31,758 nucleotides of DNA from Bacteroidales bacterium UBA1208 (GTDB taxonomy: Bacteria > Bacteroidota > Bacteroidia > Bacteroidales > P3). Location of the stretch: positions 1 to 31,758 of the forward strand of contig DBXQ01000073.1 in NCBI GenBank assembly GCA_002309955.1, in the 5' to 3' direction. Position 1 is the first letter of the stretch, and each line of letters opens with the position of its first letter. The notes below the pieces were generated by a model. It had not been told where the DNA came from and ran no database searches. It saw only the letters and a program-made list of their open reading frames with translations. Shown piece by piece: positions 13,319 through 24,600 of this stretch. Both the position numbers and the translations under genes were made by a program.

Positions 13319-14977
13319 TTAACGTATTCCTATTAATTCGCGTGCGGTCTGCACAGCTGCATCGGTAGGCGGATTAGACGAAAGCATAACGGCAATCTCT
13401 GTGACATGCTCCTCTGGAGAAAGCTGGCGGATACGTGACACAGTCACACCATCTTCCACTGCCTTCGACACCTTGAAATGCTGACCAGCCTTGGCCGCGA
13501 TTTGGGGAAGGTGAGAAATGGCAATCACTTGCATATGTTCAGCCATGTGGCGCATTATGCCACCCACTGCAACCGATATGTCACCAGAAACACCACTGTC
13601 AATCTCGTCAAAAATAATTGTCGGCAACAGGCTACGACGGGTAACCAGCGACTTGATGGCCAACATCAAACGCGACAACTCACCACCTGAAGCCACATCA
13701 GCCAAAGGCCGTGGCACACCACCTTGGTTAGCATTGAAGAGCAACCGCACTATATCATGCCCCATAGAATTGTAGTCCTGCGACGGGACAATGTCGGCCA
13801 CAATACGCGCCGAAGCCATACCCACCTGTGCCAAGACCGGTAAAAGCTGGTTTTCGAGCATAGCTCCCGCTTTACGGCGACTTGCTGTAAGCCTGTCAGC
13901 TGCCTGTTGCATCTGGGCAAAGACCTGATCCACCTGCTCCATCAAAGCACGGATACGATCGTCAAGGCTGTCCGCTTCTTGGAGCTGGTTATCAAGATTG
14001 TTTTGTATCTCAAGCAGCTCGGCAACCGTATTGACACCGTGCTTTTTCTGTAGTCTATAAATGAGATCAAGCCGACCGTTCACCTCTGTCTGACGTTCCG
14101 GCGAATATTGTATCTTGTCGTCGAGACCTGCCACCTCGGAGAGGATGTCCTGCACCTCAATCAGACATGAGTCGAGCCTCTGGTAAAGCGACTCAATGCC
14201 TTCGTGGAATGAAGCCACATGCGACAGGCAACCCCGCGAAGCCGAGAGCCGCGACACAACCCCGTCGCCATCTTGCCCGTCGCATATCGTAGCCACATTG
14301 CCAAAAGCCTCCTTAATAGTCTCGGCATGTTCCAGTAACCGCGCCTCTTCCTCCAATACCTGTTGCTCATCCTCCGAAAGATGGGCTGCCTTAAGTTCGT
14401 TAAAAAGAAAAAGATTATAGTCTCGAACCTTGTTGTTTTCAGAATCTTGAGCAGTAAGACATTCCAACTCATGCTTCAGTCCAGAGTATCGGCGGAAAAG
14501 CTCTTGATACTGTGGCAATGGCGAATTGGATGCAAGCGAGTCAAGCAGTTGCATCTGGAAAGAGCTCTCAGTAAGAGTGAGCGTTTCGTACTGCGAATGA
14601 ATGTCGAGAATATGCGGTCCCAATTCCTTCAAGAACTGAAGACTTGCCGGCGAGTCGTTGACAAACGCGCGACTCTTGGCCGAGGGCAGAATTTCGCGAC
14701 GAAGAATAAGCGTATCGTCATAGTCTGCATCATTGCGAACAAACATCTGCTCAAGTCCCAAGTCGGTAATATCAAATGTGGCTTCGACTACGCACTTGCA
14801 CCCCTTATCCGAAAGCACCTGGGTGTCAGCCCGCTGACCTAATAATAAGCCCAATGCTCCCAAAAGGATAGACTTTCCGGCACCCGTCTCACCCGTAATG
14901 ACTACGAATCCATCTTCAAAAACGATGTTAGTCTCACGTATAAGCGCATAATTCTCAATATGTAATGTTTTCAGCAT
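13319..14977 (-). CDS. recN: DNA repair protein RecN (SMC-like ATPase)
   Basis: A 552-aa protein, normal RecN length. RecN is an SMC-family ATPase that helps bring together broken chromosome ends during recombinational repair. Visible are 'MLKTLHIENYALI' at the start, Walker A GETGAGKS (residues 29-36), 'HILDIHSQYE' typical of RecN, two central coiled-coil stretches, the signature 'ASGGELSRLMLAIK', and Walker B 'PTIIFDEIDSGVSG' followed by 'VIAISHLPQIAA'. It begins 24 nt after the sufS stop, so co-transcription is likely. I see no SOS-box-like sequence ahead of it, consistent with expression from an upstream promoter. Confidence 0.96.
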   Translation of the reverse strand: MLKTLHIENYALIRETNIVFEDGFVVITGETGAGKSILLGALGLLLGQRADTQVLSDKGCKCVVEATFDITDLGLEQMFVRNDADYDDTLILRREILPSAKSRAFVNDSPASLQFLKELGPHILDIHSQYETLTLTESSFQMQLLDSLASNSPLPQYQELFRRYSGLKHELECLTAQDSENNKVRDYNLFLFNELKAAHLSEDEQQVLEEEARLLEHAETIKEAFGNVATICDGQDGDGVVSRLSASRGCLSHVASFHEGIESLYQRLDSCLIEVQDILSEVAGLDDKIQYSPERQTEVNGRLDLIYRLQKKHGVNTVAELLEIQNNLDNQLQEADSLDDRIRALMEQVDQVFAQMQQAADRLTASRRKAGAMLENQLLPVLAQVGMASARIVADIVPSQDYNSMGHDIVRLLFNANQGGVPRPLADVASGGELSRLMLAIKSLVTRRSLLPTIIFDEIDSGVSGDISVAVGGIMRHMAEHMQVIAISHLPQIAAKAGQHFKVSKAVEDGVTVSRIRQLSPEEHVTEIAVMLSSNPPTDAAVQTARELIGIR

Positions 14978-15001
14978 CCCTTTTAGTTTTTACATTTTAG
15001 T

Positions 15002-16198
15002 TTATAGAAGCATAGGAGCAATGCGGTTGAGGGCATCAACAAGGGCATCAATATCGGTTCGTGTAGTGTAACAAGCCAATGAAGCACGCACCGTACCCGG
15101 AATGCCGTAACGATCCATAATGGGTTGAGTGCAATGATGTCCCGTGCGGACAGCCACGCCCAACTTGTCCAGCAACGTACCCACATCGTAGGGATGGGCA
15201 TCGCCCAACAAGAAAGAGATGACACCTGCTTTGTGTGGCGCAGTGCCATAAATCCGTATACCAGGTACAGTAAGCAACCGACCGGTGGCATACTGCAGCA
15301 AGTCGGCCTCATGTCGTGCTATATTGTCAATACCTTCATGCAACATAAAATCAATAGCAGCACCCAGTCCCAGCACATCGCCCACTGACGGGGTACCTGC
15401 TTCAAAACGGAATGGTAACTCATTATATGTGGTACGCTCAAAAGTGACATCCTTAATCATTTCACCGCCTCCCTGATAAGGCGGAAGCTGGGATAGCAAT
15501 TCCTCACGTCCATAGACAACACCCACTCCCATCGGAGAGTACATTTTATGCCCAGAGAAACAATAAAAGTCACAACCCAACTGCTGAACATCCACAATCA
15601 TATGAGCCACCGCTTGGGCACCGTCAACCAACACCGGAACGCCATTATCATGAGCTATAGCCACAATCTCCTCTATTGGATTGACCGTACCAAGCGTATT
15701 GGAAACATGGGTACAAGCCACAAGACGCGTATGGTTATTGAAAAGCGAACGGTAAACATCAAGATCCAGCACACCCTCGTCGCTAAACGGAATTACACGC
15801 AACGATGCCCCAGCCTGCTCACAAGCCAACTGCCACGGCACAATATTCGAATGGTGTTCCATGCCGGAAACAATTACTTCATCACCTTTCTTCAGAAGCC
15901 CCCGCCCAAAAGACGAAGCCACCAAATTAATGCCCTCCGTTGTGCCACGAGTGAAAACAACCTCCCTACAGCTGCGAGCATTAATGAAAGCCTGCACCTT
16001 CGCCCGCACCCCCTCATAACGTTCTGTAGCCTGGGCTGCAAGATAGTGAGCACCACGATGTATATTGCTGTTGAGCGTAAGATAATAATCGGACAACGTC
16101 TCTATCACCTGACGGGGCTTCTGCGTAGTTGCAGCATTGTCAAGATAAACAAGCCTGTGACCATACACCTGTGTATTGAGAATCGGAAAATCCATCAT
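15002..16198 (-). CDS. sufS: Cysteine desulfurase SufS
   Basis: A 398-aa group II cysteine desulfurase that uses pyridoxal phosphate to take sulfur from cysteine for Fe-S cluster assembly. Motifs are 'YLDNAATTQKP', 'GMEHHSNIVPWQ', 'LVDGAQAVAH', the PLP-binding lysine K218 in 'FSGHKMYSPMGVGVVYG', 'YQGGGEMI', and the catalytic cysteine C356 in 'RTGHHCTQP'. SufBCD and SufE are not encoded in this window, although in many Bacteroidetes they adjoin sufS, so the operon appears split. The start may be either of two adjacent ATGs (16198 or 16195). The gene lies between a small membrane-protein gene and recN on the same strand. Confidence 0.95.
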   Translation of the reverse strand: MMDFPILNTQVYGHRLVYLDNAATTQKPRQVIETLSDYYLTLNSNIHRGAHYLAAQATERYEGVRAKVQAFINARSCREVVFTRGTTEGINLVASSFGRGLLKKGDEVIVSGMEHHSNIVPWQLACEQAGASLRVIPFSDEGVLDLDVYRSLFNNHTRLVACTHVSNTLGTVNPIEEIVAIAHDNGVPVLVDGAQAVAHMIVDVQQLGCDFYCFSGHKMYSPMGVGVVYGREELLSQLPPYQGGGEMIKDVTFERTTYNELPFRFEAGTPSVGDVLGLGAAIDFMLHEGIDNIARHEADLLQYATGRLLTVPGIRIYGTAPHKAGVISFLLGDAHPYDVGTLLDKLGVAVRTGHHCTQPIMDRYGIPGTVRASLACYTTRTDIDALVDALNRIAPMLL

Positions 16199-16259
16199 CT
16201 TTTAATATTAAGTGTTTCGAATTGCCATTTACAATGATTTAAAGAATCAACGTTATACA

Positions 16260-16424
16260 TCAAACAACAAATCCTTTATAAAAAAAATACATAACCACAA
16301 GACCTAATGTAAGCAGACCGAGAAAGATAAAGAAAGCCCAGCTACATCCGCGCTTAGGCAACGGTCTGTCTTTTCGCATAAAAAGCCTCGCAATCTCTAT
16401 TTTATGGTCTATATCATTACTCAT
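16260..16424 (-). CDS. Small single-span membrane protein, 54 aa
   Basis: An ATG at 16424 opens a 54-codon frame ending in TGA at 16260-16262. The first ~27 residues are polar and basic ('MSNDIDHKIEIARLF', 'MRKDRPLPKRG'). They are followed by one strong transmembrane helix ('SWAFFIFLGLLTLGLVVMYFF') and a short tail. The positive-inside rule puts the N-terminus in the cytoplasm. The gene fits neatly between the dedA stop (71 nt upstream) and the sufS start (62 nt downstream), on the same strand. It is short enough to be missed by length cut-offs. I do not recognise a family; function unknown. Confidence 0.65.
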   Translation of the reverse strand: MSNDIDHKIEIARLFMRKDRPLPKRGCSWAFFIFLGLLTLGLVVMYFFYKGFVV

Positions 16425-16494
16425 TGTCTGAACTGTTTTATTACGATAGCGTTATTACGTTGCTTTTACGTCCATACATTAACGTATTCAAGAC

Positions 16495-17262
16495 TCATTC
16501 TTTGCCTTCCTTCCTCTTTCGGACAACAGCTTTGACCACCAAGAATGCCACCACTGCAACAAATACCACCACAATGCCGACCGAAAGTTGATGACTATAC
16601 TTTTCAATGACCGACGGATCCGCCGCATGATAAGCCAACCATCCCAACAGAGCAAGCACGCAATTCCACACACCTGCTCCAAGGAAAGTAAAAAGCGAGA
16701 ACGTGGCAAGATTCATCTTCGAAAGACCTGCAGGGATAGAAATAAGCTGGCGTATCACAGGGATAAGTCGCCCCACAAGTGTTGAAATGCTGCCGTGTTC
16801 GTTGAAATAGACTTCAGCACGCTGCATCTTCTCCTTAGACAGACCAAGCAGATGACCCACTTTGCTCTCGGCAAAAGCATAGATAATCGGACGGCCTAAC
16901 CAGCGTGAGAGAAAATAATTGATATAAGCACCTATAAGAGCCCCCAGCGTACCTACCAATACAATCAGCCAGAGTGTCATCCCACTTCGGGAATCGGGAT
17001 TCGATGCCACATAAACAGCAGGAGGGATCACCACTTCCGAAGGGAACGGGACAAAAGAGCTCTCCAAGGCCATAAGCAAACCTACGGTGGTATAATTCAT
17101 ATGAGCATCGTACCAGATAAGCACATCCGCCACAAAACCTGTCGACGTGCTATCGGTTCCTCTCACCTGTTCGGCTATCGTCTGGCGACCCGATGGTGCT
17201 TGTGCCACGCAGGTATGCAAACCTGCCAGCAACAAAATAATCACTAATAAACGTTTCATCAT
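16495..17262 (-). CDS. DedA family membrane protein
   Basis: A 255-aa member of the DedA/VTT (SNARE-associated) family, implicated in recycling of undecaprenyl phosphate and other lipid carriers across the inner membrane. It has an apparent cleavable signal ('LLVIILLLAGLHTCVAQ'), a ~30-residue periplasmic linker, then the DedA core: 'ALESSFVPFPSEVVIPPA', 'GALIGAYINYFLSRWLG', 'YFNEHGSISTLVGRLIPVIR', 'PAGLSKMNLATF', and C-terminal transmembrane helices with a basic tail. The N-terminal signal and linker are an addition to the usual ~200-aa core. Its start is 1 nt after the stop of the TPR gene (TGATATG on the minus strand), which indicates translational coupling. Confidence 0.92.
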   Translation of the reverse strand: MMKRLLVIILLLAGLHTCVAQAPSGRQTIAEQVRGTDSTSTGFVADVLIWYDAHMNYTTVGLLMALESSFVPFPSEVVIPPAVYVASNPDSRSGMTLWLIVLVGTLGALIGAYINYFLSRWLGRPIIYAFAESKVGHLLGLSKEKMQRAEVYFNEHGSISTLVGRLIPVIRQLISIPAGLSKMNLATFSLFTFLGAGVWNCVLALLGWLAYHAADPSVIEKYSHQLSVGIVVVFVAVVAFLVVKAVVRKRKEGKE

Positions 17263-17263
17263 A

Positions 17264-18598
17264 TCAATTGCATTTTTTATTGTTCAATTTCTTTTCATCA
17301 TCGCAGTCCAGACCCGTCAGGAATTCAACAAAAGCAGTATCCCCCGCTAAATCGGGATAAACAGCCAACACCTGAAAATAAACCGACTGCAGATCGATAT
17401 TAGCCGAGAGTAGGAAATCTGCCAGACGTTCTCTCCTCCCCATCCGATAATAGCAATAACACAAACGTGAAGCAAAAAGCAACGGTGTTACAGCATCAGC
17501 ATAACCAGATTCCATCAGCGCCGCAGCCTCGGCTAAACATCCCTCACCAATATACAGGTCTGCCAAACAAAGCCAACCTTCGTCACTGTCGGGATTCAAA
17601 TCAATAGCACGGCGATAATAGCCTGCCGCTTCCTCGCCATAGCCTAACTGCTGGCTGCACTGACCCAAAGCGAGCCATGCATCTCCATAGCTGGGATCTT
17701 CCTTTAGCGCATCGTGCAAATAAACCGTCGCCGTGTGCAGATTACCAAGTTCTCTATACAGGTTCCCTATGCAGAAAAAGACGTACGCCCTGTCGTCCGT
17801 GTACTCCAACGATTCACGCAACGTCTGCACTGCCTTGCCGTTGTCGCCCAATTCCATATAGCAATCTGCCAATCCCAAATATGCATCAAAAAGTGTTCCG
17901 TCAATTGCAATAGCGAACTCGTATGCATCTGCACCACGTTCCCATAAATGCAACTTCGAATACACCAATCCCAATCCAAGCCATGCCCATTTATTATATG
18001 GACGGTCGTCCACAAGCATTTTAAAAAAGGTCGTCACATCCTCACCTTTGCCCAACTCGCACTCCGTACAAGCCAAATTATAAACCGAACGGCCTTCTTC
18101 CGGATTCACATCAACAGCCTTGCGATAGTATAGTGCAGCTTTCTCCTTCTTGCCCAGCTTGTAGTACTCGTCTCCAATATTGCCATAGACCATATCGAGC
18201 TCATAACCATCAACCGCTGCACGCTCATAGCATATAATTGCATCCTCCGCCCTCTCCATCATGCTATAAACTGCACCCAACGCATAACATACATCAGTAT
18301 TGTCTGGCTCTGCCTGCACTAATTCTTCCAAAATTCTCACCGCACTATCATACTGTCCCCTAATACTCATCAAATGGGCTCTTCGGAGCCGGATTTCGCC
18401 ACTATAAGGATACAAACCTTCGCCATAGACCACTGCAGCTTCCAACCCTTCATCATCATACACCTCCAAATAATAGTCCATAATCACCTCCAACTCTGCC
18501 ACATCGAAAAACATACTACCCGATGTGTCCTGACATTCGAAGCGGAGCACTAAGTCGCGCACACCCTCATCATAATTCTTAAAACGATCTATCTTCAT
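17264..18598 (-). CDS. Tetratricopeptide repeat protein
   Basis: A 444-aa protein built mostly of TPR units of about 34 residues. Clear ones include 'DVCYALGAVYSMMERAEDAI', 'MVYGNIGDEYYKLGKKEKAA', 'WAWLGLGLVYSKLHLWERGA', 'DAYLGLADCYMELGDNGKAV' and 'DAWLALGQCSQQLGYGEEAA'. No signal peptide is present, so it is probably cytoplasmic. The acidic N-terminus ('YDEGVRDLVLRFE') is not part of the repeats. TPR proteins are scaffolds; no partner can be read from the sequence. It begins 7 nt after the sprA stop and ends 1 nt before dedA. I read this as an operon and suggest, as inference only, a link to envelope or secretion biology. Confidence 0.9.
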   Translation of the reverse strand: MKIDRFKNYDEGVRDLVLRFECQDTSGSMFFDVAELEVIMDYYLEVYDDEGLEAAVVYGEGLYPYSGEIRLRRAHLMSIRGQYDSAVRILEELVQAEPDNTDVCYALGAVYSMMERAEDAIICYERAAVDGYELDMVYGNIGDEYYKLGKKEKAALYYRKAVDVNPEEGRSVYNLACTECELGKGEDVTTFFKMLVDDRPYNKWAWLGLGLVYSKLHLWERGADAYEFAIAIDGTLFDAYLGLADCYMELGDNGKAVQTLRESLEYTDDRAYVFFCIGNLYRELGNLHTATVYLHDALKEDPSYGDAWLALGQCSQQLGYGEEAAGYYRRAIDLNPDSDEGWLCLADLYIGEGCLAEAAALMESGYADAVTPLLFASRLCYCYYRMGRRERLADFLLSANIDLQSVYFQVLAVYPDLAGDTAFVEFLTGLDCDDEKKLNNKKCN

Positions 18599-18605
18599 CT
18601 CTAAT

Positions 18606-21600
18606 CTAAAAACTGAATCTAATGGTTATGCCACCCTTTGTCGTTGAATTGGGGTAAGCGTTGCGAATATATGGATTATTAATATTCGTCTGGAAAAAGG
18701 CACGAAGTGTCAACGTAGACGACAGTGCATATTCAGCTGATACTTCCGCCATCCACACCTCACTGCCTGACGACACCTGACTGAAATTTTGGTTAATCTT
18801 CCTGATATTCGTCTTATTGCTATTGTATGTCAAATTAAGCTGAAGTACAATGTCGCTCTTCAAATGTTGCACACTCTCGCCTACCTTCACATCAAAAGCC
18901 ACATCCTTAAACCGATACCCGCCACCAAACGTGATGCCCCTCCGTGTTGTCTCCGTCAACTGGTTGTTTGAAAAACTGAGACTAAGCGTGCGGTTGCGCT
19001 GCATCGAGAAATTGAGTTGCACACTATTTGTCATGCTCACTGACAACCTGACCAATGGGTTAAACTGCTCACTGATCTGCACTGATTCCATACTCACTGG
19101 AGCCAAAAAATCATCACTGCCATTCAGCACCGACTCACTACCGTAATCATAACCCGTTCGACCCGAAATCACAGCATCAGTGTAATAATTTCCGATACTA
19201 TAAGTAGAAGTATAACGATGTGAAATAGAGATATTGTTAAACCATTTTTTCAACCACGCGACCTTGTTCAAACCATTGTAATTGACTGACCAATTCGGCA
19301 TCGGCATACGCATAAACGGTGAAAAACCATATCCTGCAACATCTTTTCCCAAATAAGTGGCCAAGAAACTGGTCAATAAAACCGTTTGCTGATTCGGGCC
19401 ATACCCGAACGGATAAAAATCGCCACTCATCGTATCCAACACCATTATGTCGCAACGAGTATCTGCATTTGTTGCTGCCAATCGTGCAGCAACCACCTGA
19501 CGGTTGGCCAGAAAACTTTTGTACAAAACATCTGCATCAACAAATGCCGTTGCCATACTCCAACAAGTAGTGGAATAGGATCCCGTCATCACATAGCTCA
19601 AGGGTCCATCCACATCCTCCAGTTGACTCATGAACTTATAATAATACTCCTCGCGTGATTGATTATTCTGCGAAGCAGTGATCTCTATACGAAAATCGCG
19701 AATAGGCTCAACTGTAGCCTGCATTGAAAGCATTTTTGTTAACGTATTTCTGTGGGCACTATTCATCAATGTGTCTCGGCTCAACAACCTATTCTCTCGT
19801 AAACGTTCCACCAACCCATCGTTATAACCACAAACAAACGCTGGACCAGGCATCCACCCATTTCTTGGATCCATGCCCAATATTCTTACCGAGCCCATAT
19901 AGCCAGGCAGTACAGAACCGAAATTATTACTATATTGGACCGAGAAACTCTTCAGTCCTGTAGCCATGCGAATAGCGAAATTTCCCAACTCATTAAGTGT
20001 TTCCATCATTTCTGCACGACGCACTGAGTCTGGATTCTTAGCTCGCGCAATGGAGTCATTCATTGCTGCCTCTCGTTCTTTCTTAGACATTCTCTTGGGA
20101 TCCTTGGGCTTCTGTGGGGTCTTCTGTTTATAGGCATTCTTGATAATTGTAAAACGATTGTACAATGTCTGCATTGATCCCGATACCGAAATCTGGAGTT
20201 GACCCGAACCATTCAATGTAGAACCCTGAGCAGCCAAAGCCTGCGTGGTACCCATGAAATTATAAGAAGCTCTATAGCTGACAGGAATGCGCAAGAAATC
20301 AAGATATGGCAATTTACTAATGGGCAAATCCCATGTAGCGTTAAGTGTTTGCTGAAAATTCTGCATAGTGCCTCCTTGTGCCAATGAGTTTCGGATGGCA
20401 TCACGACTTTCACGTGTATCTACACGCCCTACGGGTTCATCAATTCGCGCATTAGCAATCGCATTATATTGCAAATGGAAACTGCGGCTAATATCCCACT
20501 GCATGCCATAATCACGCCTCCAAGTAAATTGCTTAAAATATGTCGGCTTCATGATTACCAACGCTGCACCTTTCTTTCGCAATAAAGTCTCTTCATAATC
20601 ACGATACACTTCAGTGCTAAACGAGAAATTCTTGGGTTTGTAATATAAGTTGAAATCTTTGATAAATTTTCCATTTTTGCCATTTACAAACTTCGAGGTA
20701 GATTTGGCAAAAGGCGCAAAAAGACCTGGTTCTTTGGGAGTGTAAGCATAGGTAAAACCTCCGCGATGCTGGTCTTTGTTGTAGTGATCCAATTCATCAT
20801 CAGACGACCGTTCACGACTGTAAGCATAAGAGAAAGTGAAATTCTCAATATCATAGAAATGAGGGTTGAGGGCAGACTTACCTGTACGATCTTTGCGCAT
20901 ATTAGTCAGTGTGATATTGGTTGTGGTGTGGCGCTCCTGAGCGATAGCCCGCACACTGTCGCGTTCTTCTTTGCCAGGATATGTCTTCAAGTCATCGCTC
21001 AACCGCACATCAGGGTCAAGAGGGTTGTATTCAGGACTTCCTACCTGTTTATTGTAGTCGAGATAGAAGGGAATGCGCACTCCCCATTCTTCGGGTAGGA
21101 ATTTACCAAGTTCCATGTCAAGGGTGCTTTGCAACTGGAGGGTATTAACAAGTTCTAATGATGTTGGCTTTTCTTCCAGATTTCCAAACCCAGCCGTGCG
21201 ATAAGAACCATATAGTGAAAGATTGCCCAAGTCAGCCAAATTAGTCCGAGCTAAAGCCATAGCTGCCCAGCCACCTCGGTTATTGAAATCTGTGAGACGC
21301 AACTCATTCAACCATACAATACATGATTTGGGCAGCATATCGTTACCATCGTCAAGATGCTCTTTCTTTGGATTACGCACACCTATCATAATCACCTTCA
21401 CTTTACCCAAATTTGGAGCGCCCAAAACAGTGTACTTCCTTCCATCCACATATTCACTATACAATAACTGACTACTATAGGCCAAATCACCATGACGAAT
21501 CAATCGATTACGGTTGGTCTTGATGTCAACCATCTTAGTAAGGTCAATTTCCACATTATTTTCACGAGGCCATATAGCGTAGGGATCATCACGGCTCACG

Positions 21601-24600
21601 CCCCAGTCGGTAAACTTCAAAGGCACCTCATACTCATAATAGTTATTCGTATAGTCACTTCCCAAGCGTACAAAAAGCACTAAGTCATCGTCGTTCATCG
21701 GGCTGGACAGTTCTTTCTTTTCAGCATGTACAAACATTTTCAACTTGCCATAATTTCGTAAGTCATACTGTGTACTGCGATATACGGCGCGAGCATCCCC
21801 AGAAGCAAGGTCGTTGATATCAAGTGCAAGAGCCTGCTCGTTCAACTTGATGGCTACAGATGAAGTGCTATACCATTCTTCTCGTTCTATATCGGGAGGC
21901 AACACATAGGGCACTGGATAACGACTACCATTTTCTTCGATATTGACAGTACCAATACTAAAAGAGGTCCCTGCACCTGTGCCTGTAGGATAGTCTCCTG
22001 GCTGCAGAAGATTCTCGGTATATTTGCGCCAAGTAGCATAAACCAGTTCAAGCGTGGCAAAACGAAGTATGATAGGCTCTTCGAAATCGTTCAAAAACAT
22101 ACGCATAAAGCGAATGGATTGGAACCCATTGAGTTTACCGACAAGCTGGTCATACTCGCGTATGGGAATACGAAACTGATACCACTTGCAAGTAGTTGTG
22201 CTGCCATTAGGTAGCATAACGTTAGAAGCTTCTTGGATGTCAACGATGTGGTTTTGTCCGACAATCATTTTGGAAGGATCTAATTCTATGAGATACTGGT
22301 AGTAGTTTTCTCCTTCGCTGAGGGTGTTATCACGATTGATATCCTCCACATTGGGGTAAATTGAGGCTGCGGTAGTATAACTCTCTGTGTTGTCAGCATC
22401 GACCGTGGAATTGCCTTCAGGATTATTATAGAATTTGTATCGGTCGTTGATTTTAACGTCTGATTCGTCGTAGTCGGAACCGCGGTAATAGTGAAAGTCG
22501 TCAGCGGAGGGATCAGCGGAGGCAAGTGTATATGCTCGGGAGTCTGTGCCGTGGAGCAGAGCAATCTGTTCGATGTAGTGAGCAAAGAATAGTTGTTCGT
22601 CGATGGAACCATAGGTGCTGCTGAGTCCGTCGTAGCCGATGTCTTGGTACTTGCGGGAGGCTTCGTCACCTGAGAAGGCGTTGACGATGGGTTGGGTGTT
22701 GGGGACTCGTCCCCATATTGTGGTGTCTACGCCTGTCACATCGGGGCTTGTAGGTAGTCCGTTCTCGAAACTTTTCCGGCCGTCACGGAGTATGTCTTCA
22801 CTAATGTCGCCCAAATTTATGTAGAGTTTTCCTCCCGTATGGCTGGGGTTTTCGATGAAGGGATCCATGAGCCAGAATTCGATAGTTTCGATGTTTTGGG
22901 TCTCGAAGTCGGTGTAGTCTAATTGGCGCATTATGCCGCCCCAACGGCTGCGTGGCTGTGCCAGCATTCCATCGGCCTGAAGTCCCGCACTGAGGGCTGT
23001 AGGTTGAACGTCGTAGTTATAGGGACCCCGTTCCGATGGATAGTAGGCAAGGTTTAGTTCGTATATATTTGTCAATTCACCTTGTGCGAGTTGTTTGTTG
23101 GGGAAGACTTCTTGTTCGGAAATGCGGCGTGCATAGGGTCGCGACCGATCGTCGGCGTCAATGTTGCGGGGGCAGTCTGAACTGTAGAATATGTTGTCGA
23201 TTCGATACCAGGAGAGCCGCGCTCGGTTGAAGCCGTAGGCCAGTCCAGTGGCCGGAGCCGACTCAGGGAACAGGGGTAACGAAAGTTTGTAGTCTTGAGG
23301 GGTGGAGGCTAAGTGCCAGAACATAACTCCTTTGAGGTCAATACTGCTTTCCGCTCCTTCAAAGTCGTCGATATAGGTTACGCTTCCTTCTTTGCTGCCT
23401 GTGGAGGCTAAGCCGGGGAGGAATTGGGCGAATTCGGCTGTGAGTGTGAGGTTGGAGGGGGCTTTGGTGTCAATTCCGGGCAGCATGTCGACGATTTTGG
23501 TGATGAAGGGGGCTTCATGCCGGTAGTTGAGGTCGAACCCGTAGATACTGTTACTTGTAGGTTCTTCGCCGAAGTTGTTTTTCTGTGTGAGTGGTTTTTC
23601 ATAGAGGTTCATAAAAGTGGCTCCGATATTGAAGTCAGGCTGAAGCTCGTAGTTGACATGGGCACCCGCCATGGTTTTGGTCATCATGCTGAAGGAGTTG
23701 TTTTCGCTGCTTACGCTGATGGGAGTACCGCTGCTGAGGATACTTTCATTTACGATACGCACGGTTCCCATCGTATAGTCAACGGTGTAGTCGACGTTTT
23801 CTATCAACGGCACTCCGCCTGCAGTCACTGTAACGGAACCAGGGGAGACACTGTAGCCAAGCGATATTTCGCCGCTCACGGTCGATGAATAATAGCCTTC
23901 AATATAGAATTTGTTCTTGTCGGCATATTGTTGCGCCAAAGTGCGCGTCATTGTGTAAAGCGAATCGAAGCAATATTCCTGCGAAAACTCGTCGTCGCCT
24001 ATTAGCTCACGTAAATCTCGCCCGAAGGGTTCAACATATGGGAAGAATATACGACCCGTGCTGGCTTGGATTATGCCGCCTTTGAAAGCTGCGCTATCGA
24101 ACCAGTCGAAAACTCCATCGGCATAGTAATAATTCTGCGAGGCATCCATGCGGTCAAGCCCGAAGAGTTCGATAAGGGGAATTCCCTCTTTGGGACCAGA
24201 GGTGAAGTAGCCTATACCTACACCTCCCTCGCGGCTTTCGTAGAGTATGTTGAGTCGGAAGTTTTCGCGGCCTATCTGAGTACTGCGCAGGAAGTATACA
24301 TTTTTCATCATGAGCCGCCACAGGGGGCTTCGGGTATTGACACCTGTTCCTTTGAGTAGCTTGACCACAAGTGTGTTGGGGTCGTTTACTCCATCGGTGG
24401 TAAGTTCTCCGACTTGATAGACTGTGGTATCACCGATTACCTGATATTGGAAAGCCACAGCCAGCACTTGATCGGCACTGAGTGGTTGGCTAAGGGTGAT
24501 GAATCCGAGCTGAGCATTGTACGTGTATTCATTGCTGTTGAGCAGTCTGGCACTTTCTACTTTCTCGTAGTCAGTCCCCGCGGTGAATCCAGCCCCTTGC

